Below are positions 23,301 to 31,808 of a stretch of 64,000 bases of DNA, piece by piece. Under the pieces are notes generated by a model. The model made no database searches and was not told the origin of the DNA. It was given only the letters and a program-made list of their open reading frames with translations. The position numbers were made by a program, and so were the translations under genes. Origin of the DNA: Mactra quadrangularis (taxonomy: Eukaryota; Mollusca; Bivalvia; Venerida; Mactridae); contig CM046299.1 in NCBI GenBank assembly GCA_025267735.1, positions 12,608,232 through 12,672,231 on the forward strand, written 5' to 3'. Within the stretch, counting starts at the first letter, position 1. Each line of letters begins with the position of its first letter.

Positions 23301-25444
23301 GAGGGTTTTTAGTATCAGCCAGTCACTAGATGAGGGCTTTAGTATCAGCCAGTCACTAGATGATGGTTTTTAGTACCAACTAGTCACTAGATGAGGGTTT
23401 TTAGTATCAACCAGTCACTAAATGAGGGTTTTTAGTGTCGGCCAGTCATTGCTTTATAAGATTTAATTTTTTCTGTGATCAAAATGCTACTTTACAGGAC
23501 TAAACAATTAACTTTGGATGTTCTGATTATACACCATCTCATAATTCCATAAATAAAAATATTTTTTCAAGCACTAGCCCGATATATTATTTTATGTAGG
23601 AAAGGGTAAACAACTAGCCTGACTATATAAAATAAGTTATCCATTTTTATAGTCCTGGGCTTTTGGCTAGTGGGTTATAGCCATGACTATTGTCTAGATT
23701 TATATAATAGTAAGGGGTCAAGGGTATTACATTCCACTTATAATCCAGTAGTTTGTGATAGATTCCTGGCTATGGCAAGTCATATCCTTCCATTGGTATA
23801 AAGGTTCGCTGTAAAGAATTGGCATGATATGACCTTTTTTTGTTGGTGTGCTGTAAAATCCAATCAATCAATCATGTAAAGGAAGAAACACAACAATGCT
23901 TTGTTTATATCATATGCTTTCAGATTTGCTTTTAGTAACATTTAGAAAACTTGCTTCTTATCACTTGGTTCTGATGTGAACTATTATATTATAGTAACAT
24001 TGTTACTCACAGCTTTCTCCTGGATGTGCTCTATAAAAAATTTAAAGCTATTCAGAAATGTTTCCTATGTTTAAGTCTAAAATGTTCAGAAAGCTTCATT
24101 AAACATGTTTTTATGTCCATGCACTGTAGTGGTTTTTGTTAGTAACACATAACATCTATTTTCTTCAGTACCAGTCTGTATTTGTCTTCCTAAAGGCTTG
24201 CTAGTATGATTAATCCTTTTGTTTGCTTTTGTTTACACTAGTAGCTTAGAATTTTACTTATTGCGCAACTTAACATTTTAATTAATGGCATAATTATATT
24301 TTGGTACTCAATTTGAAAGCCTTTACAGAAAATTTTGATTGTAACAATAACCTCTGGTCTGAGATCTAATAGTTCTTTTGCAAAACTTTAAATTTTAGTT
24401 TCAATGTTAAGAAGTGTTCTTCAGTGGTTTGAATGAAACTTACAAAAATGTTCAAGGATTCATCACTGAAACTACTGATTGTAAATTCTGTTTGGTACCT
24501 TGATAGTGTATGTCATAAACAAGTCTTGTGATTAATATAGTCACCCAGAAAATGGTCAAACTTTTCATATCATACGATATGTACATATATGTATTATAAT
24601 TTAATGAAAACAAGTCTTGAGGCTGAGATAACCTCTAGGGCTGTCACGATATACCGTATACAGGTATATTGCAATACGCAGCTGCAGCAATATGTACCGC
24701 GGTACGATTTTAAGGTACCGGTATATTTTTTATTTCATTGGAAAATTCTTCCCTTTGAAAAATAACAGCAAAACATCAGTTTTTCCATTGTTCATTCCAT
24801 CTAACCTGAAGTTGCAAGAATTTAACTGATTGGGGCGCTTTACAGTCCTAAATGACTGTAAATACTTAAAGAGGCTAGATTCTATCAGTAACTGCATTTA
24901 AGATTTGCAATTTTTCTGTTAAATATAGTGGAGGAACAACAAAACTAAAAGCCTACAATATATCGTGGTACCTATCGCGATACAATGACAGCATATTGCA
25001 ATATATCAAGGTATGCTTCTGGTGTATTGTGACAGCCCTAATAACCACCTAGAAAATGGTTAAAACTTGGTACAGTCAGATCCCTATACAACGACATCCG
25101 TTACAATGACATTCTCATTATACTGACATATTTTATGGGAACCGATACCAACATGTACATTGTCGGAAGAATTCATTACACTGACATATGCGTTATAACG
25201 ACACTTTTCCTGGAAACGAACGATGTCGTTGTAACGAGATCTGACTGTACCATGTGATATGTACAGGGGATATTATAATGTCATTAAAACATTCTATTGT
25301 TTCTATATTCCAGGTTCATCATCTACATTCAGTAATAACGTTAATGTGATCACTAATCCTAATTATGATGGTCCTTCAATAAGAACACCATCACCTGGGC
25401 AACAAACTGACCCTGATGATGATATGAGGGGTTATCTTGTATGA
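2204..25444 (+). CDS. Nephrin/Hibris/SNS-like Ig-superfamily adhesion receptor, 3' part (10 exons, spliced)
   Basis: This is the 3' part of a type I membrane receptor; the start lies upstream of the window. Ten exons join in continuous phase (2204-2387, 6716-6913, 8025-8123, 10518-10676, 11691-11848, 13205-13249, 21069-21246, 21848-21966, 22892-23066, 25314-25444) and give 481 residues. In order these are the C-terminal half of an Ig domain (about 1-61), an FN3 domain (62-160), a short acidic linker, a transmembrane helix (about 180-205), an RRRKK stop-transfer and a tail of about 276 residues. Last Ig, single FN3, then membrane is the membrane-proximal layout of nephrin, Hibris and SNS, which bind Kirrel/Kirre partners at slit diaphragms, in myoblast fusion and in neural adhesion. 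The tail has many tyrosines, PPPPPVR (class II SH3 consensus), NPNY and a C-terminal YLV. Family membership is inferred from architecture and tail style; another Ig/FN3 receptor cannot be excluded. Confidence 0.82.
2565..3169. mobile_element. Non-autonomous inverted-repeat transposon (family M1, copy 1)
   Basis: A 605-base unit whose ends are imperfect inverted repeats of about 40 bases (left GTGGACACACGGGTTCTCG; right, reversed, GTACAAACACCTGTTCTCG). A shorter copy lies at 31809-32301. It has no long open frame and contains TGACGTCA and ATGGCGGC motifs. The superfamily is unknown because no clear target duplication is seen. Confidence 0.75.
4548..4752. mobile_element. Harbinger-like MITE with TCA target duplication
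   Basis: A 205-base element starting GGCCACAAAAAGTTGAT and ending with the imperfect inverse (ATCAACTTGTTGCC), flanked on both sides by TCA. GGCC ends and a TNA 3-base duplication are PIF/Harbinger-type features. The same terminus bounds the element at 52482-54316. The superfamily call is an inference. Confidence 0.65.
4812..5077 (+). mobile_element. Helentron-like short element, family A copy 1
   Basis: It starts TATACCCCCGCTTCGAAG and contains CGTCCGTCCGTGC-type pentamers. Near its 3' end it has the inverse of its start (GCGGGGGTAT), then the stem-loop GTGAGCATTAGCTCAC and finally ACTTGTT. A copy about 90 percent identical is at 9141-9399. Non-coding. Confidence 0.7.
6716..6913 (+). CDS. 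Receptor exon B: N-terminal part of FN3 domain
   Basis: It lies between a TTTTCAG acceptor and an AAAG/GTAAG donor, and the split codons fit both neighbours (1-base carry-over on each side). It encodes the FN3 opening P-D-P-P, the conserved core tryptophan in V-Q-W-K, and G-F-R-V-R-Y-K for the C strand. This is a normal FN3 phase-1 exon pattern. Confidence 0.9.
8025..8123 (+). CDS. Receptor exon C: C-terminal part of FN3 domain
   Basis: The acceptor is CATACAG and the donor is TCCA/GTATGT. It encodes G-L-A-L-G-T-E-Y-D-L-T-V-M-A-Y-N-D-L-G, the classical end of an FN3 fold (L-x-P/L-G-T-x-Y-x-h-x-V-x-A-x-N-x-x-G-x-S). Length is 99 bases and phase continues to the membrane exon. Confidence 0.9.
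8207..8375 (+). repeat. SINE family 2, partial
   Basis: GGTTATACCCTTCCATGAAA, then TTAATAAGGTAAATGGAC, and the CAGGAAAACTAGGTTAG end match, in inverse, the copies at 35759, 38982 and 40934. The tRNA head is missing. Confidence 0.6.
9067..9763 (+). mobile_element. Helentron-like element, family B copy 1, split by a family A insertion
   Basis: It begins TTAGCTCACCTGA and ends AGGTGAGCAGTCTGAG...GGCCCTCTTGTT, with the start repeated in inverse before the end. The family A unit at 9141-9399 interrupts it, so A jumped after B. Contains AGGTCA-type repeats. Non-coding. Confidence 0.65.
9141..9399 (+). mobile_element. Helentron-like short element, family A copy 2 (nested)
   Basis: Near-identical to 4812-5077: TATACCCCCGCTTCGAAG start, GCGGGGGTAT inverse, GTGAGCATTAGCTCAC stem-loop and TTACTTGTT end. 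Nested in the family B element at 9067-9763. Confidence 0.7.
10240..10490 (+). repeat. Degenerate tandem repeat, about 65-base period
   Basis: Units with TATCTCCCTTCAAGG, TTTAAAAATTTCC and TTAATTC...CCCCTGTTT recur about four times directly upstream of the membrane exon of the receptor gene. The period is irregular. Non-coding in practice. Confidence 0.5.
10518..10676 (+). CDS. Receptor exon D: juxtamembrane linker and transmembrane helix
   Basis: The exon follows ATTATAG and ends at GGAAA/GTGAGT. It encodes a charged linker (K-E-K-E-E-A-E-D), then about 26 hydrophobic residues starting M-P-V-I-I-I-L-I-V, then R-R-R-K-K-R. That is a single-pass helix with cytoplasmic positive charges, which fixes the orientation with the Ig/FN3 part outside. 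Confidence 0.92.
11150..11487. mobile_element. MITE with CAGTCCCATAAA inverted ends
   Basis: A GC-richer 338-base block bounded by CAGTCCCATAAAC at left and its inverse TTTATGGGACTG at right. No target duplication is clear, so the superfamily is not assigned. It lies in the intron between receptor exons D and E. Confidence 0.55.
11691..11848 (+). CDS. Receptor exon E: first cytoplasmic exon
   Basis: The acceptor is TTCCCATAG and the donor is TATGAG/GTAAAT, ending in phase 0. It encodes a Ser/Thr/Asp/Tyr-rich stretch including N-T-I-E-L-Y-G-P and Y-G-T-Y-D-K-N-D-D-D-F. No folded domain is visible. The several tyrosines next to acidic residues look like kinase substrates, as in nephrin-type tails (inference). 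Confidence 0.88.
12750..13165 (+). repeat. 37-base minisatellite next to the receptor microexon
   Basis: AGTACTTGATATAAAGTTTA followed by AGTTGGTGACATAATTA repeats with a 37-base period; central copies (12905-13080) are almost identical and outer ones degenerate. The array ends about 40 bases before the acceptor of the 45-base exon at 13205. Confidence 0.85.
13205..13249 (+). CDS. Receptor exon F: 45-base in-frame microexon, possibly alternative
   Basis: A 45-base open stretch sits between TATATTTAG and the strong donor GAT/GTAAGA. Both ends are phase 0, so it can be included or skipped without frameshift. It would encode E-L-D-C-P-G-S-G-N-V-T-L-T-D-D. A 37-base tandem repeat ends just upstream. 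It is supported only by splice sites, phase and length, so it is less sure than its neighbours. Confidence 0.55.
14090..14348 (-). repeat. tRNA-derived SINE, family 1
   Basis: Read on the - strand it starts GAGCAGAGGTCAAGTGGTAGG (box A) and GGGTTCGATCCCCAC (box B), then a family body with CTCAAGCAAGAAATTAACC. Other copies: 21330, 30588, 44590, 47568 and 48238. Confidence 0.75.
15484..16550. mobile_element. TA-flanked transposon with GGCGGTT subterminal arrays
   Basis: Ends are inverted repeats (left TACTGTATACGTCTTAATAT, right inverse TACTGTATGCGTCTTTATAT) flanked by TA on both sides. Just inside each end lie many copies, on both strands, of a GCCAATATAAAAC/TTTTGGCGGTT motif. The 1067-base unit has no transposase frame, so it is non-autonomous. 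Confidence 0.7.
16560..16785 (-). repeat. Uncharacterised repeat with CCTCTGCAGAG motifs
   Basis: The block abuts the previous element and contains ACCTCTGCAGAG twice and related AACCTCTGAACAGC and AACCACTGAAAGC stretches. Edges TACAACACTTCAAGCACC and GTTGTTCAAGAGGGGTTGTA look like imperfect inverted ends. Its - strand frame of 66 codons is not credible as a gene. Confidence 0.35.
16790..18660. other. Intron sequence without recognisable content
   Basis: AT-rich intron of the receptor gene between exons F and G. Only short microsatellite-like stretches (CATCATCATCGTC near 16890) are visible. No exon with matching splice sites and phase was found. Confidence 0.6.
18680..18984. mobile_element. 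305-base palindromic MITE
   Basis: The left half from GTTCAGTTACCGCGAACG to ACCATTCACTG is the inverse of the right half from CAGTGAATGGCCGAGG to GTAATTGAAC. A second hairpin at the centre (GTGATGTTTCG / TGAAACATCAC) continues the foldback. Confidence 0.7.
19861..20908 (+). mobile_element. Helentron-like element, family C, with a tandem-repeat core (pearl-like)
   Basis: It starts TAGCTCGACTTTACGAAG, holds the CGTCCGCGTCAGCGTCC block and ends AAGTCGAGC (inverse of the start), stem-loop GCTGTCTCCTCTGACAGC and CTTGTT. The core is a tandem array of about six units of 150-180 bases, each with TTCAAACTTTAAATATATGT and CAACCACATCTCATGTGAC. This resembles the bivalve pearl elements (inference). Non-coding. 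Confidence 0.7.
21069..21246 (+). CDS. Receptor exon G: cytoplasmic tail, tyrosine-rich
   Basis: The exon starts after GTTTTCAG in phase 0 and ends at GATG/GTAAG. It encodes D-E-D-L-K-R-V-F-L-P-P-P-E-Y-G-S-V-T-Y-S-H-N and later S-D-T-D-S-C-R-K-S. The P-E-Y-G-S-V and V-T-Y-S-H-N segments are candidate SH2-docking tyrosines. Confidence 0.88.
21330..21485 (-). repeat. tRNA-derived SINE, family 1 (short variant)
   Basis: On the - strand it opens GGAGCAGTAGTCCAGATG, continues with GATCAAGAGGTCC and CCCCATTGGGGGCACTGC, then diverges from the other copies after GAAATTTACC. It lies 80 bases beyond the donor of receptor exon G. Confidence 0.65.
21848..21966 (+). CDS. Receptor exon H: cytoplasmic tail
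   Basis: The acceptor is TATTTCAG and the donor is CCAAAG/GTAAAC. Phase 1 in and phase 0 out match exons G and I. It encodes D-P-Y-S-K-D-H-Y-R-S-K-G and Y-P-D-R-G-K-N-Q-Y-Y-E-Q-N-G, a hydrophilic unstructured tail rich in tyrosine. Confidence 0.88.
22137..22330 (+). repeat. SINE family 2, partial
   Basis: GATGGTTATACCCATCCATG, TTAATAAGGTGTATGG, GTGGAAGGATGAGTGC and AAAACTGGGTTAGGTG match family 2. The head is degraded. It sits between receptor exons H and I. Confidence 0.6.
22532..22839 (+). mobile_element. Helentron-like element, family D copy 1
   Basis: Starts TTAGCTCGATTTTTC, then a short palindrome, and ends with the perfect stem-loop AATGTGGTTTCCACATT followed by ACATTTCTTGT. Related copies are at 34966-35242 and 43427-43690. 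It ends about 50 bases before the acceptor of receptor exon I. Confidence 0.65.
22892..23066 (+). CDS. Receptor exon I: proline-rich SH3-binding segment
   Basis: The acceptor is CATTGTAG and the donor is CACCAG/GTCTGT. It encodes a Ser/Arg-rich start, then T-P-P-P-P-P-V-R, which satisfies the class II SH3 consensus PxxPx(R/K), then A-D-I-P-P-L-P-A-R and Y-V-P-P-P. An internal AAG/GTGCGG could act as a weak alternative donor. SH3 adaptors such as Nck/Dock or Grb2 are plausible partners (inference). Confidence 0.88.
23175..23449 (+). repeat. 30/31-base minisatellite in the receptor gene
   Basis: Nine head-to-tail copies of TAGATGAGGGCTTTAGTATC plus AGCCAGTCAC, in two variants (GAGGGCTTT and GAGGGTTTTT / GATGGTTTTT). 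It begins 109 bases after the donor of exon I. Likely variable in copy number. Confidence 0.92.
24636..25040. mobile_element. hAT-like MITE with 8-base target duplication
   Basis: It starts TAGGGCTGTCACGATATACC and ends with the inverse (GTGACAGCCCTA), flanked by ATAACCTC and ATAACCAC (7 of 8 identical). TAGGGCTG-type ends and 8-base duplications are hAT hallmarks. 405 bases, no transposase. Confidence 0.85.
25073..25247. mobile_element. Pogo/Tc1-type MITE with TA duplication
   Basis: A 175-base unit with ends CAGTCAGATCCCTATACAAC and inverse GTTGTAACGAGATCTGACTG, flanked by TA on both sides. Such CAGTC...TATAACGAC ends are typical of pogo/Tigger relatives. It lies 66 bases before the last receptor exon. 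Confidence 0.8.
25314..25444 (+). CDS. Receptor exon J: last coding exon with NPNY and PDZ-type C-terminus
   Basis: The acceptor is ATATTCCAG and the TGA stop is at 25442-25444. It encodes V-I-T-N-P-N-Y-D-G-P, an NPxY motif that PTB domains can bind, and ends D-M-R-G-Y-L-V. Hydrophobic residues at positions 0 and -2 fit a class II PDZ ligand. The 3' untranslated region follows directly. Confidence 0.9.
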
Positions 25445-26155
25445 GAATACATTTACAGACTATCATTCTTATATGTGAATAAATTTAGAAACTATCTTAT
25501 ATGTAAAACAGTGTGTGGATGTTAGTGAGTGCTTGTAAACTATTGTTAAAATGAAGGTTAAATCTTAGAAAGTGTTGAGCTGTACTCGGCTGCTGACATG
25601 TTACATTGATTAAATCCATGGCTTGAACTTGGATGTGTCTACTTTGGATTTGAAAAAGTCCTTGGTTTGATCCCAGTTTGAGTCATGGATTTTTACTGGG
25701 TTATTGATGTATACTTAGTGATATACATCCAAAACCAAGACTGTTAAACATGTTGAACAAAGTCTCTAGAAAAATTAATCCAAGACTGAAAAACATTGTG
25801 CTAAATGTGTATTAAAGTGAAGGGACAAACAGCAATACAAAATATTAACATGAAGAAACAATGATGAAAATTCCTATCCTAGTTGTTTAAGTTATATACA
25901 AAATGTGCATACAGTGATAGTGACACTGACAAAGTCTAGAATATTGTGATGTAAACAGAGAGAAGTAAATCAAGAGTTATCTTCTCCTTGGTTTTATAGT
26001 GTTTTCATGTTTAGATGTATGAATATGTCCACATTTAACAATATTTGTATATATAAAATTGTACATTTAGTATCATCACCAATTACATAAACAGATATAT
26101 GTCTATCATCTTCCACTCTTTTTACTGAAATAAAAAACTTCATGCATGATTTTTG
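25445..26155 (+). other. 3' untranslated region and probable polyadenylation site of the receptor gene
   Basis: There is no open frame. AATAAA at 26129-26134 is followed about 20 bases later by a T/G-rich run (TTTTTGTGTGTTG), the normal metazoan cleavage signal pair. Earlier AATAAA-like copies (about 25478) lack such a run. 25580-25720 resembles a degraded tRNA-SINE tail. Transcripts could extend further; RNA reads would decide. Confidence 0.5.
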
Positions 26156-29100
26156 TGTGTTGAATTGTGAAGTAAATTCACTCGTTTTATGTCAGTGTAA
26201 GATGGAAACAATTGCCGACTTTCTGATATATACAATGCCCAGAGAGCATTAATATAATAAAAAATTGACTTGTCTAAAGACTTTATAGTAATTTATAGAT
26301 TATTCAAATTTTGTTGCTATATTTAGGTACACACCTATATTTAGTTTTATGTGTTACTATATTAGGTAACTTGATGCTATATTTAGTAACATGTTGCTAT
26401 ATTTAGATTTGTGGAATATTTATAGATTGAGCAATGGAGACAATTATTTGTATAATGACATTTGTATTATATTTAAATGGTGCTGTATTTTATAACTTAA
26501 TACTAATGATGCTATAATGGTTTATGTTAAAATATGTGAATTAATGGGTTTAAATTTGAAGTTGAATTGGATTTTTCCTGCTGCCAAAATTGTTAGTGTA
26601 AGAGCATTCTTTATTTGATGATATGAGTATCTTATTTTCGTAATAACTTGATGTATTACTATTATAGAGGATCTAACTAATTTGATCTGAAATGTATTCA
26701 TTCTTTTACTACAAAGTCTTATTTCTCACTAAGTGCTACAGATTTAGCTTAATTGACATATGTAGGAAAGTCATTGGATATTTGTGGTGTTTTGTGTGCT
26801 AAATTATAATACATTTATGTGAGCAAGGTTTAAGTCCATTATGAATACAGGCCTAAATCTGTAATATGTTGACTATGTAAAAGATGTATATTAATTAGAA
26901 ATCCAACAAAATGCATAAAATGTATACTTCATCTTCCTCTGCACATTTTGTTCACATGTATATACCATTGTAGGGGTCATTTGTTTCTGAAATTGATGTT
27001 AATGCATGTCTTTATGACTCATTGGTGTTTTTGAAAAAAAAATTATTTCGTTAAATCTTGTTGTAGATTTGAGATTGTTCTCAATGGTTAGTTGAGATTA
27101 TAAAAGGGATATCACTGAAAGTTGAGATCATATTTGTTGTGAGATTGAGATTCATTTTATATGTGCTAATTATTTATTTTGTATATTAATTTGTGTTTTA
27201 TCCACCTCATCATGTAATTGGATCTCATGGAATATCTTATTGTAGTTGAGATCATACTCATGGAAATCTCTTACTTGAGATCTTATTCTGTATAAAACCT
27301 CATATTTGAATATCATTCTCAGTTATTTCTGAGATCCTTGGATCTCAACAGTTTTGTTTGTGAGATTTGAAATACAAGATCATTCCTTCTTGTATTCAGA
27401 TATAGTCTGATAAATTTTACCCCATACTTGACTTCTTTAAAATCAGAATAATTATATTTTGGTTTATATATGGTATTACAGGACTTGACTTTAAAGGTCA
27501 TCCTTTTCCCCCTATTTGGGATGTGGCAACTTGTTACTACTTGTAAACAAATGGTTCAGGCAACTTAAACATAAAACTTGCTGTCTAACCTAGTTTAAAA
27601 TTAATGTTGAGCCCCATATTTTTATCATTGTAAGAACGTCATATATCAGATTAATAATACCTACCACAATAATATCACTTGTGTTCTTACAACATTCACT
27701 GCTTCCATGTGCAGATTTGTAATTGACATTACGCTGAGGCTGCTAAAACCATTCCCTTAGACAAGTGGCTAATTTATTTAACAAAGTAAATCTTTATGTC
27801 CTAAGACATGTGACTATGTTTGTCTAAGTATATGCTGATCCTTTCATTAGTAATTGGATTATAAATATTTAGAAATGGGAGGTTTGGCTTAATGTCAATT
27901 TCTTACATAAAATCGGAAAAAACTGTCAAATAATTATAAGATTGACCTGTATCAGGTCAAGGTTGGACTGTAGAATGATTTCATTTAAGGACATTTTTCA
28001 CATTTATTTTTCAAGGATAAAACACTAGAAAATGATATCATATACATTATAAACCCTAGTTCAAATACCAGATATCATAAAGTCATAAAACTGCTATGTT
28101 AAGATGTTGCATAATCTTGCCAGTACCGTATACATCCAAATATATATACCATACCATTCCATCATTATAAAGTTCAGGTTAATCTATACAATATTGATTG
28201 TAACTTTGTTATGAACTGTGAAATTTAAAAAAAAGATATGTTTGAACTCGACATGTGTATTTTGTTGCAAGACTCGAATGAAAGGTCGTCCAATTGCCCC
28301 TGATGTCCTATATTTGGGTTTGGACGACTTGTTACTGCTACCAAACATTTGGTTCAGGCAAGATGAATATATAGCTTGTTGTCCATCCAGGCTACCTTTT
28401 CTAAAAACTTATTGTCAAGCTCTTGTGTTGCTTTACAAAGATATTACATGACATTTCATATTTATTTTTTGACATTAGAACATATTAAACATATTAGCAG
28501 AAAGTCCTCATGTAATTTCATAGAATTATTTAAGTCTTACTTATCTTTTGTTCAAATAATTTACTTGCTAATGCATCAAGCATCAATTGTTTAGGTAAAT
28601 TAATCTATGGTTTTGTGTTCAGTTTATTATTAAGAATCATTGTGGGCTTCCAATCATTATACACTCGACCAACAATGATTTAGGGCATTACATTGGACAT
28701 AACATAAATCATATCAACAAACACATTGTACATGTAATTGTATTTTCTTAAATTCATAATGTTTTAAGTTCTTCCATAATTCCATGAAGTCACTTTGTTT
28801 TAAAGATAAAATTTCACATGATACAAATGTACGAGATAAAATATTTTATAAATTGGTTTTATAAATATGTACACAGAGCAGTAGAATATTTGTGTAGTCA
28901 TAATTTTCAGCAATAATGTGTAATAAAGTTGTACCTTGTTAATAAGGGTGGAAAAACATTTTTTTTATTTTCAGATAACCTCTATTGGTATGCATTTTCC
29001 TTGCAATGAAGTGCAGCACACAAATATCACAATTTCAGTAGTTTAGCTATATGTTGATCAGTTTTGAAGTATTCCCATTTGGTTTATTAAATGCTCCATT

Positions 29101-29740
29101 GCATTTTCAGGACTGAACCAAAAATTGCAGTGTTGTTGCCAGGCAAGTTGCACAACTTGAGTATTTCTAGTATTAAATATTATTCATTAAATTAAATTTT
29201 ATTTCTGAATAAAGAGAAATAATATTTCTATTTATACAGTCACTCATTTATCTTAGGCAATAGAAAGTTAATTGCTAGTTTCTCATCTTATATTAACCCA
29301 CTAAAAAGCTACTTGCCCTTTACATTTTATTTGGATCAAGAAAACGGCCTTTTGCAAAAAGTTTAAGCCATTAAACAAAGTGATAAATAACTATAATATT
29401 ACTGCATAGAAACTTGGCGTCCAAAATTACCTTTACACATTAAAAAAATCTGGGTTTTCACAAACACAATTAAATCTTATTTTAGATGTATTTATGCATA
29501 GGTAAAGTTATAATAGATCGTAACATTCGAAAGAAAAGTAATGATACTTTATGCAACTGTAATTGTAATACATGTACATGTATCTGAATATATGTTTTTA
29601 ATCTATCAAGAATTCGTAAAATTTTAAATACAAGTTATACATTTACAAAAGTGTAAAGGTAATTATGGATGGCACTGTATTGCATGATTGACTACAAGTC
29701 TTTATTATGATTAGATAAAAAAAAATTTACCCTTGCCAAT
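26156..29740. other. Intergenic or extended 3' UTR, no gene seen
   Basis: AT-rich DNA with no convincing open frame. 27050-27350 has many GAGAT/ATCTC motifs on both strands. 27510-27565 and 28270-28360 share a GTTCAGGCAA / ACTTGTTACT repeat with 49490-49530. Confidence 0.5.
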
Positions 29741-29754
29741 TTTTTGGCTCAGCT

Positions 29755-29933
29755 GAGCACCAAGTCATGGCCCTCTACAAAGATAGTTCAAGTTATGCCA
29801 AATAGGCCCCACACCAGGGTGTCACAAAGTTTCCATACATTTGAATATGAAAATATTAAAAAATCTTGCGTCAGCTGCTATTTAGGATCCACTTCTTAGG
29901 TGAGCAATCCAGGGTTCTCAGAACTCTCTTGTT
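29755..29933 (+). mobile_element. Helentron-like element, family B copy 2 (short)
   Basis: Starts TTGGCTCAGCTGAGCACC and ends TAGGTGAGCAATCCAGGGTTCTC...CTCTTGTT, with a stem-loop (GGGTTCTCAGAACTC) just before the CTTGTT end. Internally shortened relative to 9067-9763. Confidence 0.55.
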
Positions 29934-30587
29934 TCAAAATCTGGAAGAGAATCGAACAATTAATTTTCTTTGACCTTGTGATGATTATATTAAAATTTAA
30001 TAATTTATATGTTATCATTGTACATTTAATGTGTAATTATTGTCATTTGTTTGTACTGTTTGTTTTTATAAATGATTTGTTACAGAACTTAGTGTGTTTT
30101 TTTATTTATCATTTTAGATTTCATTGTGGTTATAGCTTGTTTAGGAACATTGTTTCAATTGAACTCAAATTATCCTAAACGAACTATATCATGATATGTT
30201 ACATATTTTCTGTTATAAATATACCATTGTATTTGTTAAAGAAAAGCGTTAAATGTTCCGTTAATTTAGAATGTACAAATGTTTAAACATATCCCATGTA
30301 TATAGCATGTTTTATTGTATGTATATAGTTACATGAATAATATTATGTCACTCTTATACACTCATTGTTAGCTTAAGTTTTCTAAGAAAATGAGAGCTAA
30401 AACTATCAGTTTTGCATCAGTGTTGGCATTGTTTGTAAGGTAAAAGTTTTATTAATGTCTTATATTTTCAATACTTTCTATGATATTTGATTGAACATTG
30501 ACATGCTTAATTATCAGCTCTATATTAACACAGCTATGAAGGGATGTAACTCTAAATGTATTATTTCAAGAGTTATGCTAAAAGTTT

Positions 30588-30800
30588 AAGTGCGGTTTAA
30601 AGTCTGCTTCCTTATACATGTTTAGCCAACTTTACAATCTTGTACAATAACTCCTGATCACTGAAATCACCCTCAGGTAGGGATCCCTCACAGTACCCAT
30701 TTACACCTGGGTGGAGTGAGCAATTGTTGGTTAATTTCTTGCTCGAGGAAATTCGCAGTGCCCCTAGTGGGATTCGCACGTCCTACCACTGGGCCTCTGC
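30588..30800 (-). repeat. tRNA-derived SINE, family 1
   Basis: Same body as 14090-14348 (GCGGTTTAAAGTCTGC, TTTACAATCTTGTACAATAA, GTACCCATTTACACCTGGG). The tRNA head at the right end is shortened. Confidence 0.7.
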
Positions 30801-30869
30801 TTGTACTCCTACTGCTACTTTTATGCTTGAGAAGGATATTTTATGACTTACAGTCATTATACGTCTGGG

Positions 30870-30996
30870 TTATTTCCCTTGAAAACTGAGCCCTGCCTTC
30901 TAAATGCTCTTGTTTTAAAAAAAGCATTGTCCTTGCTATACATGTATATAAAAGAACCTGAAAAGTTGAGCGTGCTGTCCTTGGACGGCTCTTGTT
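30870..30996 (+). mobile_element. Helentron-like element, family C, 5'-truncated 3' end
   Basis: The end TTGAGCGTGCTGTCCTTGGAC...GCTCTTGTT matches the 3' stem-loop and terminus of 19861-20908. The left limit is not clear. Confidence 0.45.
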
Positions 30997-31808
30997 ATGT
31001 GTATGTTCACCTCAGTATATCTGTTCCAAAATTTATGTAATTGTTTTTAAAAAATGTATAATGTTAAAATAATCAAATTTTATGTTTTTATGCATGCTAT
31101 ATTTTGTTCATATTGCTATTGGGTCTCATGTTGCTATAGTATCATAGAGATGGTCACACTTTGCCAAAAAAATGCTTTTTAATGCCAAAATATTTGATTT
31201 TAAGCTTTCCATTCATTTCACCATATGTTTTTAAATTTCACTGACTTTGAGAACTTGATCCTTTTAAAAAAAATTTAGGCATGGATGAAAGTTTTCAGGT
31301 CTTATTTTGAATAAAACTTTTATGCATGCTTATGTCTGAACTCTCTTGCTGCTGCGATGTTAACATTTGTTGGTTCCATTTTATATCAAATGTATAAATT
31401 TTGAATTTTTATCTGTTCATTCTTGTCTTCTAGATATTTTTGTATTTATTGACATAAAGAATATTTGGTACTGAAGAATAAACATTTTATTTAGTGGAGA
31501 TTACATACTACTATGTATATGTTAGCATCACATAGCATCAATTTTTACTGTCGATTTTAATACTCATTTCTATATGGAAAAGTGAGCAATAAGTTTTACA
31601 CTTCCTTGAAATTGCTTCTTCTTATTCATGATTTGATCTGAGATTGCATATGTGTGTATTGATATATACGTTTGATATATATGATCAACTTCTACATTTT
31701 AATATCATTTTTACACATTGATTATTGTTAAATTTAGTGTAAGAATTGACTATAGTCCAATTATGTTCAGTGAGCTGTGATTAAAAGTTAGTATTTATTG
31801 ATATTAGC

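Noticed and set aside
23175..23449. CRISPR-like array
   Set aside because: Units are contiguous without unique spacers; it is an intronic minisatellite in a eukaryotic gene.
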